A stretch of 64,000 nt of DNA from Shinella daejeonensis (GCF_024281235.1 NZ_JAHWXY010000001.1:434001-498000); one strand, 5' to 3'. Positions 15,205 through 26,109 are shown, counted from the stretch's first letter. Notes: a model not told the origin generated them from the letters alone. Translations and numbers: made by a program.

Positions 15205-16032
15205 TCAGCTGGCCAGACGCTGTTGCGCCGCCCGGATCTGCGTCAGCGTGTCGAGGTTCTGGTTGACGCGGCAGTAGAACTCCTCGTCGATGAACGGCCG
15301 CATGATGAAATCATTGCCGCCGGCCTTGAGGAACCGGGCCGAAAGCAGCCGGTCGGTCGATGACGACACCCCAATGATCCTGAGACGATGCGAGCCGATC
15401 GCGCCGCGAATGCGTCGCGTCAGCTCGAAACCGTCGATATCCGGCATATGGTAGTCGGTGATCATCAGACCGATATCCGGATTGTCCTTCAGCAGCGCCA
15501 GCGCGGATGCGCCGCTGTCTGCCGTGCTGACGCGGAAATTGTAGCGCTTGAGACGGCTCGACAACAGGGCGCGGGCCGTGGCGCTATCGTCGACGATCAG
15601 GACATGGTGCTGATGGTTGGTCAGGAACCGGCAGACCGATTCCACCAGCAGTTCCACCGCGAAGATATTGTCCTTGATGATGTAGTCGACAATCTCCCGT
15701 GACAGAAGCTCGTCGCGGGTCGTCTGCTGGAAGGTCCCGGTGAAGACGATGGTGGGAATGCTGAGATCGACGAGATAGCCGAGCGCCTCGCCGTTTTCCG
15801 CACCCGGCAGATTGATGTTGGAGATCGCCAGCGTCACCTTCTCGACGGATTTGTCATAGGCAAGTTCGAGATCCTCGAAACTGCGGCAGATATCGACATC
15901 GATATCGAACAGTTCCTTGAGCCGCTTCGAAATCATCGAGGTGAAGACATTCGAATCTTCCGCAAGGAGGATGCGGTGATGCGAAAGAGACGCGCCGGAA
16001 TACTGCATCCCGGAAATGCCGATAAACGCCAT
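15205..16032 (-). CDS. Response regulator with two receiver domains, first degenerate
   Basis: A 275-residue protein made of two REC domains and no output domain. Domain 1 (about residues 19-135) keeps LLAEDSN but has Asn72 where the phosphorylated Asp is expected (AISNINLPG). Domain 2 (about 142-262) has the acidic pair in LIVDDS and Asp193 (ITDYHMPDIDG), but Arg245 replaces the usual Lys (MRPF). It therefore probably senses phosphorylation on domain 2 only. Such stand-alone double receivers act by protein contact, often with histidine kinases or diguanylate cyclases. AAAGGCAAGTC precedes ATG 16032. Confidence 0.9.
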   Translation of the reverse strand: MAFIGISGMQYSGASLSHHRILLAEDSNVFTSMISKRLKELFDIDVDICRSFEDLELAYDKSVEKVTLAISNINLPGAENGEALGYLVDLSIPTIVFTGTFQQTTRDELLSREIVDYIIKDNIFAVELLVESVCRFLTNHQHHVLIVDDSATARALLSSRLKRYNFRVSTADSGASALALLKDNPDIGLMITDYHMPDIDGFELTRRIRGAIGSHRLRIIGVSSSTDRLLSARFLKAGGNDFIMRPFIDEEFYCRVNQNLDTLTQIRAAQQRLAS

Positions 16033-16137
16033 GACTTGCCTTTATTATCAGAAATATTCCCCGTCTCAGGGGTAGCGGCAACGCTTTGCCAAAGCGTTAA
16101 GCCACAGGGGCAAATCCCGGCGACACTGGCGGTTCCG

Positions 16138-16407
16138 TTACTTGACCGAGGCGGTTCCGCTCTCGATCTCGATGGTCTCGCCGCCCGTCAGCGCAATACG
16201 GTCGCCGCTGGGAAGCGTCACGAAGCAACCGGCGGGACAGATCGTCTCCGTCATCCCGGCCTCGACGGCGATTTCCATGCGGCTGCCACCCTCGGTGACG
16301 ACCAGAACATAGGCGCTGTCGTCCTTGTTGACGACCGTCGCGGCCCAGGCGCTCGCGCTTGTCGCGGTCAACGCCAGCAGCATCGTGATCATTCGCATCC
16401 TCGTCAT
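16138..16407 (-). CDS. Small exported protein of unknown function
   Basis: An 89-residue protein with a signal peptide (ITMLLALTATSASAWA) and a short mature region of roughly 70 residues. The mature part is beta-rich, with a Cys-Pro-Ala-Gly-Cys motif (ETICPAGCFVTLPSGD), so a disulfide is possible in the periplasm. Three in-frame ATGs (16407, 16398, 16392) precede the leader; the innermost has the best-placed GAGG. I do not recognise the family. Confidence 0.65.
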   Translation of the reverse strand: MTRMRMITMLLALTATSASAWAATVVNKDDSAYVLVVTEGGSRMEIAVEAGMTETICPAGCFVTLPSGDRIALTGGETIEIESGTASVK

Positions 16408-16525
16408 CCCGGCGTCATAGCGCCGCCCTCTTGTCCATCCGCAGGCGAAACCGGCGTTTCCTCGGCGGACCTGCATGTTTTATACGACCGGCCTGAACCG
16501 GGCGTGAATACGTACTGGCGGCGTC

Positions 16526-19018
16526 TCAGGGGTTATCCTCGCCGGAGGACGCCCTGCCCCGCCGCCTTGCGGGCCTGCTCCGGATGGCCTCTGCCGCCTG
16601 GCCGACGATTTCTCCGAGCAGTTCGGCGCCTTCCGGCGAAATCTTGACCGGCACTTCCGGCGCTGCCGGCGCGCCGATGGCGATATCATCCTCGCGAAGC
16701 CGCAGCAGGATCGCCGCCCGCAGATCCGACTTGACCGCACCCGCCGTCAGGATATCGGCGACGAAGGCGCGGATCTCGAAATCCAGCGTCGCCGCCGAAA
16801 AGGCCATGAAGACGACGGAGGGCTCGGGATTGCGCAGCAGGCCCGGCTGCGCGCGCACCACCTCGAAGAGGATATCGCGCACGCGGAGGGGATCGTTTCC
16901 GGCATGGACGCTGAGCGCAAGCTCGAGCCGGCCGAGCTTGTTGCGGTGGGTCCAGTTTCCGACCTGGCCATTGATCAGCACCGAATTAGGAACGATCACG
17001 GTCTGGCGCTGGAACGTCTCGATCTCCGTCGCCCGCACGGAGATCCGACGCACGAAGCCTTCGGTCGTTCCGGCCACCACCCAGTCCCCGACCTTGAACG
17101 GCCTTTCGGCAAGCAGGATAAGCCCCGAGACGAAGTTCGAGAAGATATTCTGCAAGCCGAAACCGATACCGAGCGACAAGGCGCCGGCGACAAGCGCCAG
17201 GCTCGAAAGATTGATGCCGGCCGCCGAAATGCCGATCAATCCCGCCAGCGCCACGCCCGCATAGCCGATCGCGGTGCGAACGGAATTGCGGACACCGGCA
17301 TCGACCTGGCTTCGCGCCAGGACATGGCCGTCGAGCCAGCGCTGCAACCAGCGCGTAAGGAGGAAGCCGATCGTGAAGAGCATCAGGCCGGCGAAGATGC
17401 CGACCAGCGATATGGTGATCGAGCCGATATGGATTTCCGTGAAAAGCCGATAGGCTCCCGCCTCGATATCCGCGATCTGGAAGCCCCATTGCAGCAGGAT
17501 CAACGGTATGAAGCAGGCGAAGACAAGGATATGGATGCCGAAACCGGCCGCCAGCCCCATCTGGTCGAGCCCCAGCTGGCTGAGCCCGAAGCGCGCCTCC
17601 AGGCGCTTGCCCATCGCCGTCTCCGCAAAGGCGTTGGGAGCCGACACGGCGCGGCCGGAAAGCACGCCGATATACATCGTGACGAGAAGCGCGCCCGTGA
17701 CCACGATCTGCGTGGCGACGAAGCGGGAAAGTCCGACATAGCCGAGCAAAGCCGAAACGACGAGACCCGCGCCGATGAACACCAGGGCGAGGAAGATCGG
17801 CCGCGGCCAGGGACGGCCGGGCGCGTCGGGCGGCTCGCCCTTTTTCAGGATCGGCCGGACAAAGGCGGTCACGATAAGCAGCACGCCGATCACGATCGAT
17901 GCGAGGAAGCTCTTCGCCACCGTCAGGACCACCGGGGAACCGAGCGCTTCGCTGATCGCGGCCAGAACATAGTCCGCGCCGTTGACGACCGCCATCACGG
18001 CAATCAGCAGCCAGAGCCGGAAGGCTCCGCGATCCGACAGCCGCACAAGCCGCCAGTTTCCGTCGCCCGGGCACAGGACGGCATTCATCAGCTTCAGCAC
18101 GAAGAAGACCACCACGCCGATAGCGAGCGCGATGGCCACCAGCGGCGCAATATCCGGCCGCAGGACGTTGAAGACGTCGAGAAGGAAATAACTCGTCACG
18201 GCGAAGACCGTCGCCGCCATGCTGGGCAGGATCGTCGACCAGAAGGCGACGGAAAGCCGCGTCATATAGGTCGGCCGCTCGGTGACACTTGCCCGGTTGA
18301 AATACGGAGAAAACATCCGCAAACTGCCGACAAGCAGCACCAAGGCGACGAGCAGCGACAATCCGATTGCCGAAAGCAGGGCCAGCCGCTTGAACTTCCA
18401 GACGAATTTCCCCCACGCCGCAACGGTCCGGCCAAGCGTGCGGACTTCTGTCACCAGCGCGTCGCCGGCCCGCGTGAAGATATCGCCGGAAATCTCCGTG
18501 CGTTTCAGGATCGCATCCGTGAACAGCGAACGGCGGATTTCCGTGATGCTGTTGGCAAGCTTCGTCGCCTCGATCGACAGGTTCTCCGCCTCGCCCGTCA
18601 GCGCGTTGATCGCATTGCGGTCGGCCGCAAGCTTCTTGCGCTCCTCCACGACGATGGCCGCTTCCGGCGCCGAATCCTCACCCGGCGGATCGCCAAGTTC
18701 GGCCTGACGCGCCTTGATCGCTTCCAGTCGCGGCCGCGTGGCGACGGAAATGGCGAGAAGCGAACGGTTCAGCGCCTCCGCCTCGTTCTTCAGTTCCACA
18801 AGCCGGGCGTCGTCCTCCCGATGCTGATCCACCTTGTCGGCGATGACGGCAAGCTGCGCGCCCGCCTTCTGCAAGCCGGCCTCGGCCTCCTCGACGGACG
18901 GCGTCCTGGCCGGAGCCATCTCGGCGCGCACGGGCGCAAGCAGCAGCAGGGACGCCGCAAGGAACAGAAGGACGGAACGGACGATGACGGACAAGCCTGC
19001 CTCGCTGCAAGGAACCAT
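16526..19018 (-). CDS. Large MscS-family mechanosensitive channel (DUF3772 type)
   Basis: An 830-residue membrane protein. It has a signal peptide (to about residue 32), then a periplasmic coiled-coil region (about 40-175; DUF3772) rich in Lys, Glu and Ala. About ten membrane segments lie between 205 and 640. The MscS pore helix and beta-domain follow (ALSLGIGFGLQNIFSNFVSG, ERPFKVGDWV). The cytoplasmic vestibule ends in a basic tail. Proteins of this class gate under membrane tension and protect against hypo-osmotic shock, like MscK. It stands alone. A short overlap-free gap separates it from the small exported protein downstream. Confidence 0.93.
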   Translation of the reverse strand: MVPCSEAGLSVIVRSVLLFLAASLLLLAPVRAEMAPARTPSVEEAEAGLQKAGAQLAVIADKVDQHREDDARLVELKNEAEALNRSLLAISVATRPRLEAIKARQAELGDPPGEDSAPEAAIVVEERKKLAADRNAINALTGEAENLSIEATKLANSITEIRRSLFTDAILKRTEISGDIFTRAGDALVTEVRTLGRTVAAWGKFVWKFKRLALLSAIGLSLLVALVLLVGSLRMFSPYFNRASVTERPTYMTRLSVAFWSTILPSMAATVFAVTSYFLLDVFNVLRPDIAPLVAIALAIGVVVFFVLKLMNAVLCPGDGNWRLVRLSDRGAFRLWLLIAVMAVVNGADYVLAAISEALGSPVVLTVAKSFLASIVIGVLLIVTAFVRPILKKGEPPDAPGRPWPRPIFLALVFIGAGLVVSALLGYVGLSRFVATQIVVTGALLVTMYIGVLSGRAVSAPNAFAETAMGKRLEARFGLSQLGLDQMGLAAGFGIHILVFACFIPLILLQWGFQIADIEAGAYRLFTEIHIGSITISLVGIFAGLMLFTIGFLLTRWLQRWLDGHVLARSQVDAGVRNSVRTAIGYAGVALAGLIGISAAGINLSSLALVAGALSLGIGFGLQNIFSNFVSGLILLAERPFKVGDWVVAGTTEGFVRRISVRATEIETFQRQTVIVPNSVLINGQVGNWTHRNKLGRLELALSVHAGNDPLRVRDILFEVVRAQPGLLRNPEPSVVFMAFSAATLDFEIRAFVADILTAGAVKSDLRAAILLRLREDDIAIGAPAAPEVPVKISPEGAELLGEIVGQAAEAIRSRPARRRGRASSGEDNP

Positions 19019-19100
19019 GGACGAAGCCGGAACGACGCATGCACACCGGTTCGTCCCGTTTTAACCGGGATTACAGCGAAACGAAATGCGCTTGTCCCAT

Positions 19101-19658
19101 TCAGAAGCCGGCGCCGGGCGTCGCGAGATAGGCTTCCTCCTCCGGCGTGGAGTCCCGTCCCACGATCGCATTGCGGTGCGGAAAGCGACCGTATTTCGCA
19201 ATGACGTCGCGGTGGCGCACCGCATAGTCGAGATATCCCTCGTCTCCGAGTGCCTCGAAAAGCCGGACGGACAAATCCTGATCCGCGATATCTTCCGAAT
19301 GCTCGAAGGGGAGATAAAAGAAATGCCGCCGCCCGGCATCGACCTCCCGGTCCGCGCCGGCGTCCAGCGCAAGCCGCGCTTCGCGAAGCGCGATCCAGTC
19401 GGAGGAAAAGGCGAGCGGCGAGGCGCGGTACATATTGCGCGGAAACTGGTCGAGAACGATGAGCGCGGCAAGGCGCGCCTCCGGGTTCGCCCGCCATTGC
19501 GGCGCGATCTCGCGCGAAAGCGCAAGATGGGTGGCGGCGAAACGCATGCGGATCTGCGTGTCGAGGTCCGGCGTCGAATTGAACCAGTCAGCAGGCGTCA
19601 GCGTCTTGCACCAATAGGCCACCACCGCCTCGGGGGTGCTGATCAGATCTTCGCTCAT
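19101..19658 (-). CDS. DUF924 family protein
   Basis: A 185-residue soluble helical protein of the DUF924 (YbaP/TPR-like) family. Signatures are VVAYWCKTLTPADWF at the N-terminus, ALIVLDQFPRNMYR in the middle, HFFYLPFEHSEDI, and YGRFPHRNAIVGRDSTPEE at the end. GGGAGACAGTCC precedes ATG 19658. An extended frame upstream has no ribosome site. The fold resembles tetratricopeptide helices and its biochemical role is unknown. It is a single gene, 82 bp from the start of the channel gene. Confidence 0.9.
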   Translation of the reverse strand: MSEDLISTPEAVVAYWCKTLTPADWFNSTPDLDTQIRMRFAATHLALSREIAPQWRANPEARLAALIVLDQFPRNMYRASPLAFSSDWIALREARLALDAGADREVDAGRRHFFYLPFEHSEDIADQDLSVRLFEALGDEGYLDYAVRHRDVIAKYGRFPHRNAIVGRDSTPEEEAYLATPGAGF

Positions 19659-20141
19659 GGACTGTCTCCCGTTTTTTTTCCGACCCGCACTATGGCGAGA
19701 AGAAGCCGGGTTGCAAAGGGCCGTTCCGACGCTGACGCCAGGCCGGAGAACAGCGCGGGAAGCGAAAGGAATCGACAACCGGCGCGAAAGCCTCCGTCCG
19801 GTCGATGCGGTTGGGGGCGGATCGAGGCCCGGGAACGCCTCGTTCGCTCACCGGACCTCTCTCACAACCGGCTGCTGCCAGTCACGCCCCGGTAATGCCC
19901 CTCCGGCCGGTTTGTTCCCGACCGGGAGGAAGGATCGCATAACGGCCATGGGCCGCTGTGTCAGGATCGGAATTGCTCGCCCCTCTCTCCAAGACGGAGG
20001 TTGGCGAATCCCTTCTCGGCCAGCGCTATCGGGCGGGACAAGAAGCCATTGCGGCCATCAGGCGCGAATAGGAAATGAAACCGTAAAAGTCTGCTTCACT
20101 GGAAAACGCGGGTTGGTAGAAAACCGCTAAGAAGTTGAATT
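19659..20141. other. Gene-poor gap upstream of tRNA-Lys
   Basis: About 480 bp in which no frame has coding character or a ribosome site. It must contain the promoter for the DUF924 gene at its left end. Nothing else recognisable was seen. Confidence 0.5.
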
Positions 20142-20217
<76 letters not shown>

Positions 20218-20330
20218 ACACGACCGCTCCAGCGGTCTGGTGGGGCGTATAACGGTGTTCACGAAGCTTGTCCATACGCCTGCCGGAAAATTCTGCACGC
20301 GATCGATTTTTTCCCGTGGCACGACGGGCG

Positions 20331-21248
20331 TTACAAATAAAGCTGGCCCGCAGCGATGCGCACGGCCTGCCCGCCGATCCGCGCCGCGGCGATCGCCCCG
20401 CCGGCCACATCGAGATGCAGATGAATGAAGGAGGGGCGCTCCATCTCCACGCCCTGCTCGACCAGGAAGGCGTGATGACCGTCGATGAGGCGGTCGAAAT
20501 GATGAATGGCCCCGGAAAGGGCGGCGACGGCCGACCCCGTGGCGGGATCCTCCCCAAGCCCCATGTCCGGCGCGAACATCCGCGCATGAAAGCGCGCCTT
20601 GTGATGGACCCCGCCCCGGCAATAGACATAGGCCGACGCCAGCCGCCCTTCCGCGAAAGGGGCGCAACGCTCCCAGAACGCCGGATCGAACTCGATGGAT
20701 TGCGCCGCCGCCAGATCGTGCACGGGGATCGTCACGAAAGCGACGCCGGCGCTCCACAGCGACGGCGCATGGTTCTCGAAGCCGATCTGCGCAGGCTTCA
20801 GACTGAGCGCATCGGCGATGGCCTGGCGGTTGAACTGCGCAGCGATACGCGCCGACAGGCGCGGCACGTCGAATTCCGCGAAAGCCGCGTCCGGCCGGTC
20901 GAGCTTCACCGCGCAACGCACGGGGCCGACGTTTTCTTCCAGAACGCAGACGAGGTCGAGCGGCCGGGCGGCGCTTTCGTTTGCGGCCTCCGCCAGCGCC
21001 ACCGCCGCGCCCACCGTCGGATGGCCGGCAAACGGCAGTTCCAGACCGGGCGTGAAGATCCGCAGCCGCACCGTATGCGCCGGATTTTCCGGCGGCAGCA
21101 CGAACACCGTCTCCGACAGGTTGAACTCGCGTGCGATCCGCTGCATCGTCCGCTCGTCCAGCCCCTGCGCATCGAAGACCACCGCAAGCGGGTTGCCGGC
21201 GAGGCGCACGTCGGTGAAGACATCATAGATGGCGTAGCTGCGGGCCAA
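20331..21248 (-). CDS. PhzF-family isomerase/epimerase
   Basis: A 305-residue PhzF-like protein (two-domain diaminopimelate-epimerase fold). The catalytic Glu lies in [12 protein letters not shown]. Phosphate- and substrate-binding loops are [18 protein letters not shown] and [17 protein letters not shown]. Family members isomerise small carboxylic acids; the substrate here is unknown. TTG 21248 with GGGGA upstream gives the normal PhzF length. A longer start at 21368 would overlap the neighbouring gene and adds non-homologous sequence. Confidence 0.9.
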   Translation of the reverse strand: MARSYAIYDVFTDVRLAGNPLAVVFDAQGLDERTMQRIAREFNLSETVFVLPPENPAHTVRLRIFTPGLELPFAGHPTVGAAVALAEAANESAARPLDLVCVLEENVGPVRCAVKLDRPDAAFAEFDVPRLSARIAAQFNRQAIADALSLKPAQIGFENHAPSLWSAGVAFVTIPVHDLAAAQSIEFDPAFWERCAPFAEGRLASAYVYCRGGVHHKARFHARMFAPDMGLGEDPATGSAVAALSGAIHHFDRLIDGHHAFLVEQGVEMERPSFIHLHLDVAGGAIAAARIGGQAVRIAAGQLYL

Positions 21249-21337
21249 GAGGTTTCCCCGATTTTCGACAGACGGCGTCAAACTGCCCGAGCCTGTTCGA
21301 AGCGGCAAGAAAAATTCGCGCAAGCGGCGCGCATCAT

Positions 21338-22444
21338 TCAGACATCGAGCGTCATCACCACCGGGCAATGGTCGGAGGCCTTCGGGCGATCCCAGCCGAT
21401 CCGCGGATAGCGCTCGACCTCCTGCCCCGGCGGGAAGAGCGTGCGATACGGCTGGCCCGCCCGGATGATCTCCGGCACATGCCGGGCATTCCGCTCGGCA
21501 AGGGCGGGCGACAGCCAGATATAGTCGAGCTGGCAGAGATGCCGTTCCTGCGGGCCGCGGCTGTGATAGAGGGTCCAGCGGTCATCCGCGGGCCGGCGCA
21601 GCATCGGGTTGACCGCAAAACCATTGGCGCTGAAGACATCGAGCGCGCTTTCCGGCTCCGGCGTCGGGATGAAACGGTAGCCGTTGCGTCGGTCGCCCTC
21701 GATCACCAGCCGCTCCTGATAATCGTTCATGTCACCGCAGATGGCGAAGGATTTTCCCGCCGTATGCCCCGGCCCGAAGCGGTCCTCGATGATCCGCCGC
21801 ACGGCGCGCGCTTCCGCGGCCCGCACGGGCATGGTGGAGGTGCGCCCGTCCAACCCCTCGCGTCCCGGCCCCATCGACTTGAAATGCACCACATAGAGGG
21901 TGAACGGCCGGCCACCGATGCGAAAATCGAGCTCCAGGCAATCGCGTTTGAACACCTTGTCGTCGGGACGCAGCCCCGGCCCGAGTTCCGGGACATAAAG
22001 GTCGAAGTCGCGATAGGTGATCGTCGCATGGCTGCGCACGTCGACGCATTCGATCGGCTGCCCGTCCCGCGTCTCCTCGCGCACCAGGACGCAGACGTCG
22101 ATGCCGCGCGAATCGTTGCCTTCGATCAGGTAGCGCTGCCGGTAGCCGTTGCCGACCATGCGGAAGAGATAGCCGTATTCGAACGCCTGCAACGCCGCCA
22201 TGTTGTCGACCTCCTGCAAGCAGAGAATATCGGCATCCGCATCGGCGATGGCGAGCGCCGACTGCTGGCGCGTGTCGTCCGTGTGGGCGACGGTGCGCGC
22301 TTCCTCCAGTCGCTGATATTCCGCCTCGTTGCGGATATCGAACAGCCGCAGCACGCGATCCTGGCGAAGCTGGTTGCGGAAACCGGAGAAATCAAAGCGG
22401 GTGATCAGGTTCTCGATATTGAACGTGGCGAGGCGTAGCGACAT
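21338..22444 (-). CDS. Endonuclease/exonuclease/phosphatase (EEP) family protein
   Basis: A 368-residue metal-dependent EEP-fold hydrolase. Motifs in order are LATFNIENLI (Asn), LCLQEVDNM (metal-binding Glu), FAICGDMNDY (Asp/Asn) and ASDHCPVVMTL (catalytic Asp-His). No signal peptide is seen, so it is cytoplasmic. The family covers DNA repair nucleases, inositol phosphatases and sphingomyelinases; the substrate cannot be decided here. It is transcribed in the same direction as the PhzF gene, 89 bp upstream of it. Confidence 0.9.
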   Translation of the reverse strand: MSLRLATFNIENLITRFDFSGFRNQLRQDRVLRLFDIRNEAEYQRLEEARTVAHTDDTRQQSALAIADADADILCLQEVDNMAALQAFEYGYLFRMVGNGYRQRYLIEGNDSRGIDVCVLVREETRDGQPIECVDVRSHATITYRDFDLYVPELGPGLRPDDKVFKRDCLELDFRIGGRPFTLYVVHFKSMGPGREGLDGRTSTMPVRAAEARAVRRIIEDRFGPGHTAGKSFAICGDMNDYQERLVIEGDRRNGYRFIPTPEPESALDVFSANGFAVNPMLRRPADDRWTLYHSRGPQERHLCQLDYIWLSPALAERNARHVPEIIRAGQPYRTLFPPGQEVERYPRIGWDRPKASDHCPVVMTLDV

Positions 22445-22561
22445 GTTTTCCTTCCGATATTGCGCGACAGTGTAGCCGCGCCGACGGGAATGGAAAACGC
22501 CCTTTCGAAGGGAAAGCCGTTTCTCATCGAAAGGCCGCGCGCCGGTTCCGGAAACCGGTGC

Positions 22562-23800
22562 TCAGCCCGCCGGACGCTCGGCCTGCCCGGCGCTCCGGGC
22601 GATCGCCCGGCCAAGGCGGGAAATCCCCTCCTCGATGGTTTGCGCATCCGCGCAGGAGAAGCTGAGGCGAAGCGTGTTCGCACCGCTGCCGTCGGCATGA
22701 AACGCCTTCCCCGGCACGAAGGCCACCTTCTCCGTCTCGATGGCGCGGGCGAGCAGCGCCGCGCCGTCCATACCGGCCGGCAGGGTCACCCAGATGAACA
22801 TGCCGCCTTCCGGCCGCGTCCATTCCACGCCCTCCGGCATATGGCGGGCGAGCGCGGCGAGCATGGCGTCGCGGCGGGCGCTGTAGACGGCGCGGATCTT
22901 TTCGACCTGCGCATCGAAGCCCCGCGCGGCGACATCGGCGATGGCGATCTGGTTGAGAGTGGAGGAGTGCAGGTCCGCGGCCTGTTTCATCAGAACCAGC
23001 TTGCGGATGAGCGGCGCGGCGGCGCAGACGAAACCGACCCGCAGGCCCGGCGCCAGAGTCTTGGAAAAACTGCCGCAATAGATGGTGCGCGCCGCGTCGA
23101 TCCCACCCGTCCGGGCGATTTCCAGCGCGAGGATCGGCGGGATCGCCTCGCCATCGTAGCGCAGCGACTGATAGGCGGCGTCCTCGATGATCGGAATATC
23201 CAGTTCGCCGGCCAGATCCAGTAGCCTTTCGCGGCCCTCTAAATCGAGGGTCTCGCCGGTCGGATTGGCGAAATCCGCGGAGAGATAGGCGAATTTCACC
23301 CGGCCGCCGGCCGCCGCCGCCGTCTGGCGATAGGCGTCGGGCGTCCGGTTGCCGGCAAGGTTCAGCCGGTCGTAGGACGGCTCATAGGCGTTGAAGGCCT
23401 GAAGCGCGCCGAGATAGGTCGGCCAGGTGACCAGCGCCGTATCGCCGGGCGAAAGAAAGAGCCGGCCCAGGTAATCGAGGCCCTGCTGGGAACCGGAAAC
23501 AATGAAGATATTGTCAGCCGTGCAGGCGACACCGAGCGTCGCCATCCGTTCGGCCAGCCATTCGCGCAGCGGCTTGTAGCCTTCGCTGACGGAATATTGC
23601 AGCCCCGCGGCCGCCCCCTCTCCCGACAGGGCATCCGCATAGGCGGCGCTGAAAGCCTCTTTCGGAAACAGCGCGGGATCCGGAATGCCGCCGGCGAAGG
23701 AAATGATATCGGGCCGTTCCAGCAGTTTCAGCAGCTCACGGATTTCGGACGCCTTCATGCGCGACGCGCGCGTGGCGAAGGCCTGATTCCAGTCGAACAT
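22562..23800 (-). CDS. PLP-dependent fold-type I aminotransferase (2-aminoadipate-type)
   Basis: A 412-residue aminotransferase of the MocR-related/LysN class without a DNA-binding domain. Residues 1-30 (SRMKASEIRELLKLLERPDI) begin as in 2-aminoadipate transaminases. ISFAGGIPDPALFP, then SGSQQGLDYLGRLFLSPGD, and the PLP-binding Lys in YCGSFSKTLAPGLRVGF follow. It probably transfers amino groups between 2-oxoglutarate and an aromatic or branched/adipate-type acid. CAAGGAAATCCCCG precedes ATG 23800. It is a single gene. Confidence 0.9.
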   Translation of the reverse strand: MFDWNQAFATRASRMKASEIRELLKLLERPDIISFAGGIPDPALFPKEAFSAAYADALSGEGAAAGLQYSVSEGYKPLREWLAERMATLGVACTADNIFIVSGSQQGLDYLGRLFLSPGDTALVTWPTYLGALQAFNAYEPSYDRLNLAGNRTPDAYRQTAAAAGGRVKFAYLSADFANPTGETLDLEGRERLLDLAGELDIPIIEDAAYQSLRYDGEAIPPILALEIARTGGIDAARTIYCGSFSKTLAPGLRVGFVCAAAPLIRKLVLMKQAADLHSSTLNQIAIADVAARGFDAQVEKIRAVYSARRDAMLAALARHMPEGVEWTRPEGGMFIWVTLPAGMDGAALLARAIETEKVAFVPGKAFHADGSGANTLRLSFSCADAQTIEEGISRLGRAIARSAGQAERPAG

Positions 23801-24114
23801 CGGGGATTTCCTTGCGGATGATTGATCGCGCGAGGAAACCACGCGGCACGTATTATGTCAACAATGCTGACCTATATAACCAGCCGCCACGCCGCTGTTT
23901 TGCCTCGGAAAAATATCGGGAAGGTACACCGAAAGCAGGTCCGGAAAAAATCGGACGCCGCACGCCTTCGGGACAGGCCGCACCCCGCATGCGCCTCGAA
24001 AGGACCACGTGAAGATTCTGCGTTCCGCAACCGCGTCCAGCCTTCGTGGCGTCGCCTCATTCACCGCTTCCGCCGGACGCCCATGCCTGCCTTTACCTAT
24101 GTGGCGCAAACCTG
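23801..24114. other. Gap upstream of the aminotransferase gene
   Basis: About 310 bp with AT-rich patches near 23850-23880 that may hold the aminotransferase promoter. Open frames here have no ribosome sites or family features. Nothing else recognisable was seen. Confidence 0.4.
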
Positions 24115-24219
24115 TCAGCGGGACGCCATCTGATCGTAAAGGCTACACAGAACCAACACAGCGATGGCAGTCAGAATAATAAGATCCATCACCGCGAAAT
24201 ATTCGAAGACAGTGCTCAT
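24115..24219 (-). CDS. 34-residue single-span membrane peptide
   Basis: A short gene with a strong ribosome site (GGAGGGTAGCGCA before ATG 24219). It encodes STVFEYFAVMDL, then a hydrophobic segment of about 15 residues (LIILTAIAVLVLCSLY), and ends DQMASR. The layout is that of a bitopic small membrane protein. No family is recognised. It lies upstream of the aminotransferase gene on the same strand and past the ilvC terminator, and may be autonomous. Confidence 0.6.
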   Translation of the reverse strand: MSTVFEYFAVMDLIILTAIAVLVLCSLYDQMASR

Positions 24220-24325
24220 TGCGCTACCCTCCATATTTGGACCAGGACGAACTATAGTTTGCACCCTGTCACCGGTTTCGGCAAGACTATTTCATGATGC
24301 ACCGCAATATCGCTATGCTGAAATA

Positions 24326-24355
24326 CAAAAAGGCCGGGCGATTTTCGCCCGGCCT
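24326..24355 (-). terminator. ilvC rho-independent terminator
   Basis: An 11-bp perfect stem AGGCCGGGCGA/TCGCCCGGCCT with a 3-base loop, followed on the minus strand by TTTT. It lies 25 bp after the ilvC stop. Confidence 0.88.
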
Positions 24356-24380
24356 CGACTTTTTGAAAACTGTTTCCAGA

Positions 24381-25415
<1,035 letters not shown>

Positions 25416-25461
25416 TTAGCTGGTCTGTTTGCATATCCGGGTCGGCGGGAATCCGCCGGCC

Positions 25462-26109
25462 TTATCCTTTCACGCCGTAAAGCCGGAGGAAGGCGTCCAC
25501 CGCCTTCTCCGCCCGCGGCGTGAATTCCTGTCGGAGCGCCCCGGTGTCCTCGCCGAGCAGCATGCGCAGATGCATGTCCGACACGATGAGGCCGTAAAGC
25601 GTCCCGTAAGTCTCTTCGGCGCTGTCGAAGGCGATGAGGCCGGCCTTCCGGCCCGCCTCCAGCAGCGCTGCGGCCCGCCGGCCGATCTGCCGGCGCCCGC
25701 GCTCCTGCAACAAGCGCCCGAGTTTCGCGCCCTCGCGGCTTGCCTGGCCGATCGCCAGCCGGTTCAGCGCCAGCGATACGTCTCCCGACAGCACGTCGAT
25801 CAGATCGCGCGCGAAGGCGACAAGATGCAGGCGCAGGCGCTCCGCCGTCAGCGTTTCCGCCTCGACCTCGACCGTGCGGACCTTGCCGGCCTGATAGGCG
25901 ATCATCGCCGACAGCAGCCCGTCGCGGTCTCCGAACCACTTGTAGAGGCTTTCCTTCGAGCAATTGGCCGCGCGCGCCACCCCGGCGGTGGTCAGCGCCC
26001 GCTCGCCGCCTTCCACGAGAAGGCCGAGCGCGCGCTCCAGCACCGTGCCCTGACGCTTCGTCAGTCCACCGCCGCCTTCGCTCGCCCCGCCTTGCGCCGC
26101 GACCTGCAA
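25462..26109 (-). CDS. TetR/AcrR-family repressor
   Basis: A 215-residue regulator. The N-terminal helix-turn-helix is TTAGVARAANCSKESLYKWF, and a helical ligand-binding domain follows (DVLSGDVSLALNRLAIGQAS). A perfect palindrome GTACCGTACGGTAC lies 25 bp upstream of its start, a likely autoregulatory operator. It is upstream of ilvC on the same strand with a 61-bp gap, so some ilvC transcription may come from its promoter. The ligand and other targets are unknown. Confidence 0.92.
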   Translation of the reverse strand: MQVAAQGGASEGGGGLTKRQGTVLERALGLLVEGGERALTTAGVARAANCSKESLYKWFGDRDGLLSAMIAYQAGKVRTVEVEAETLTAERLRLHLVAFARDLIDVLSGDVSLALNRLAIGQASREGAKLGRLLQERGRRQIGRRAAALLEAGRKAGLIAFDSAEETYGTLYGLIVSDMHLRMLLGEDTGALRQEFTPRAEKAVDAFLRLYGVKG

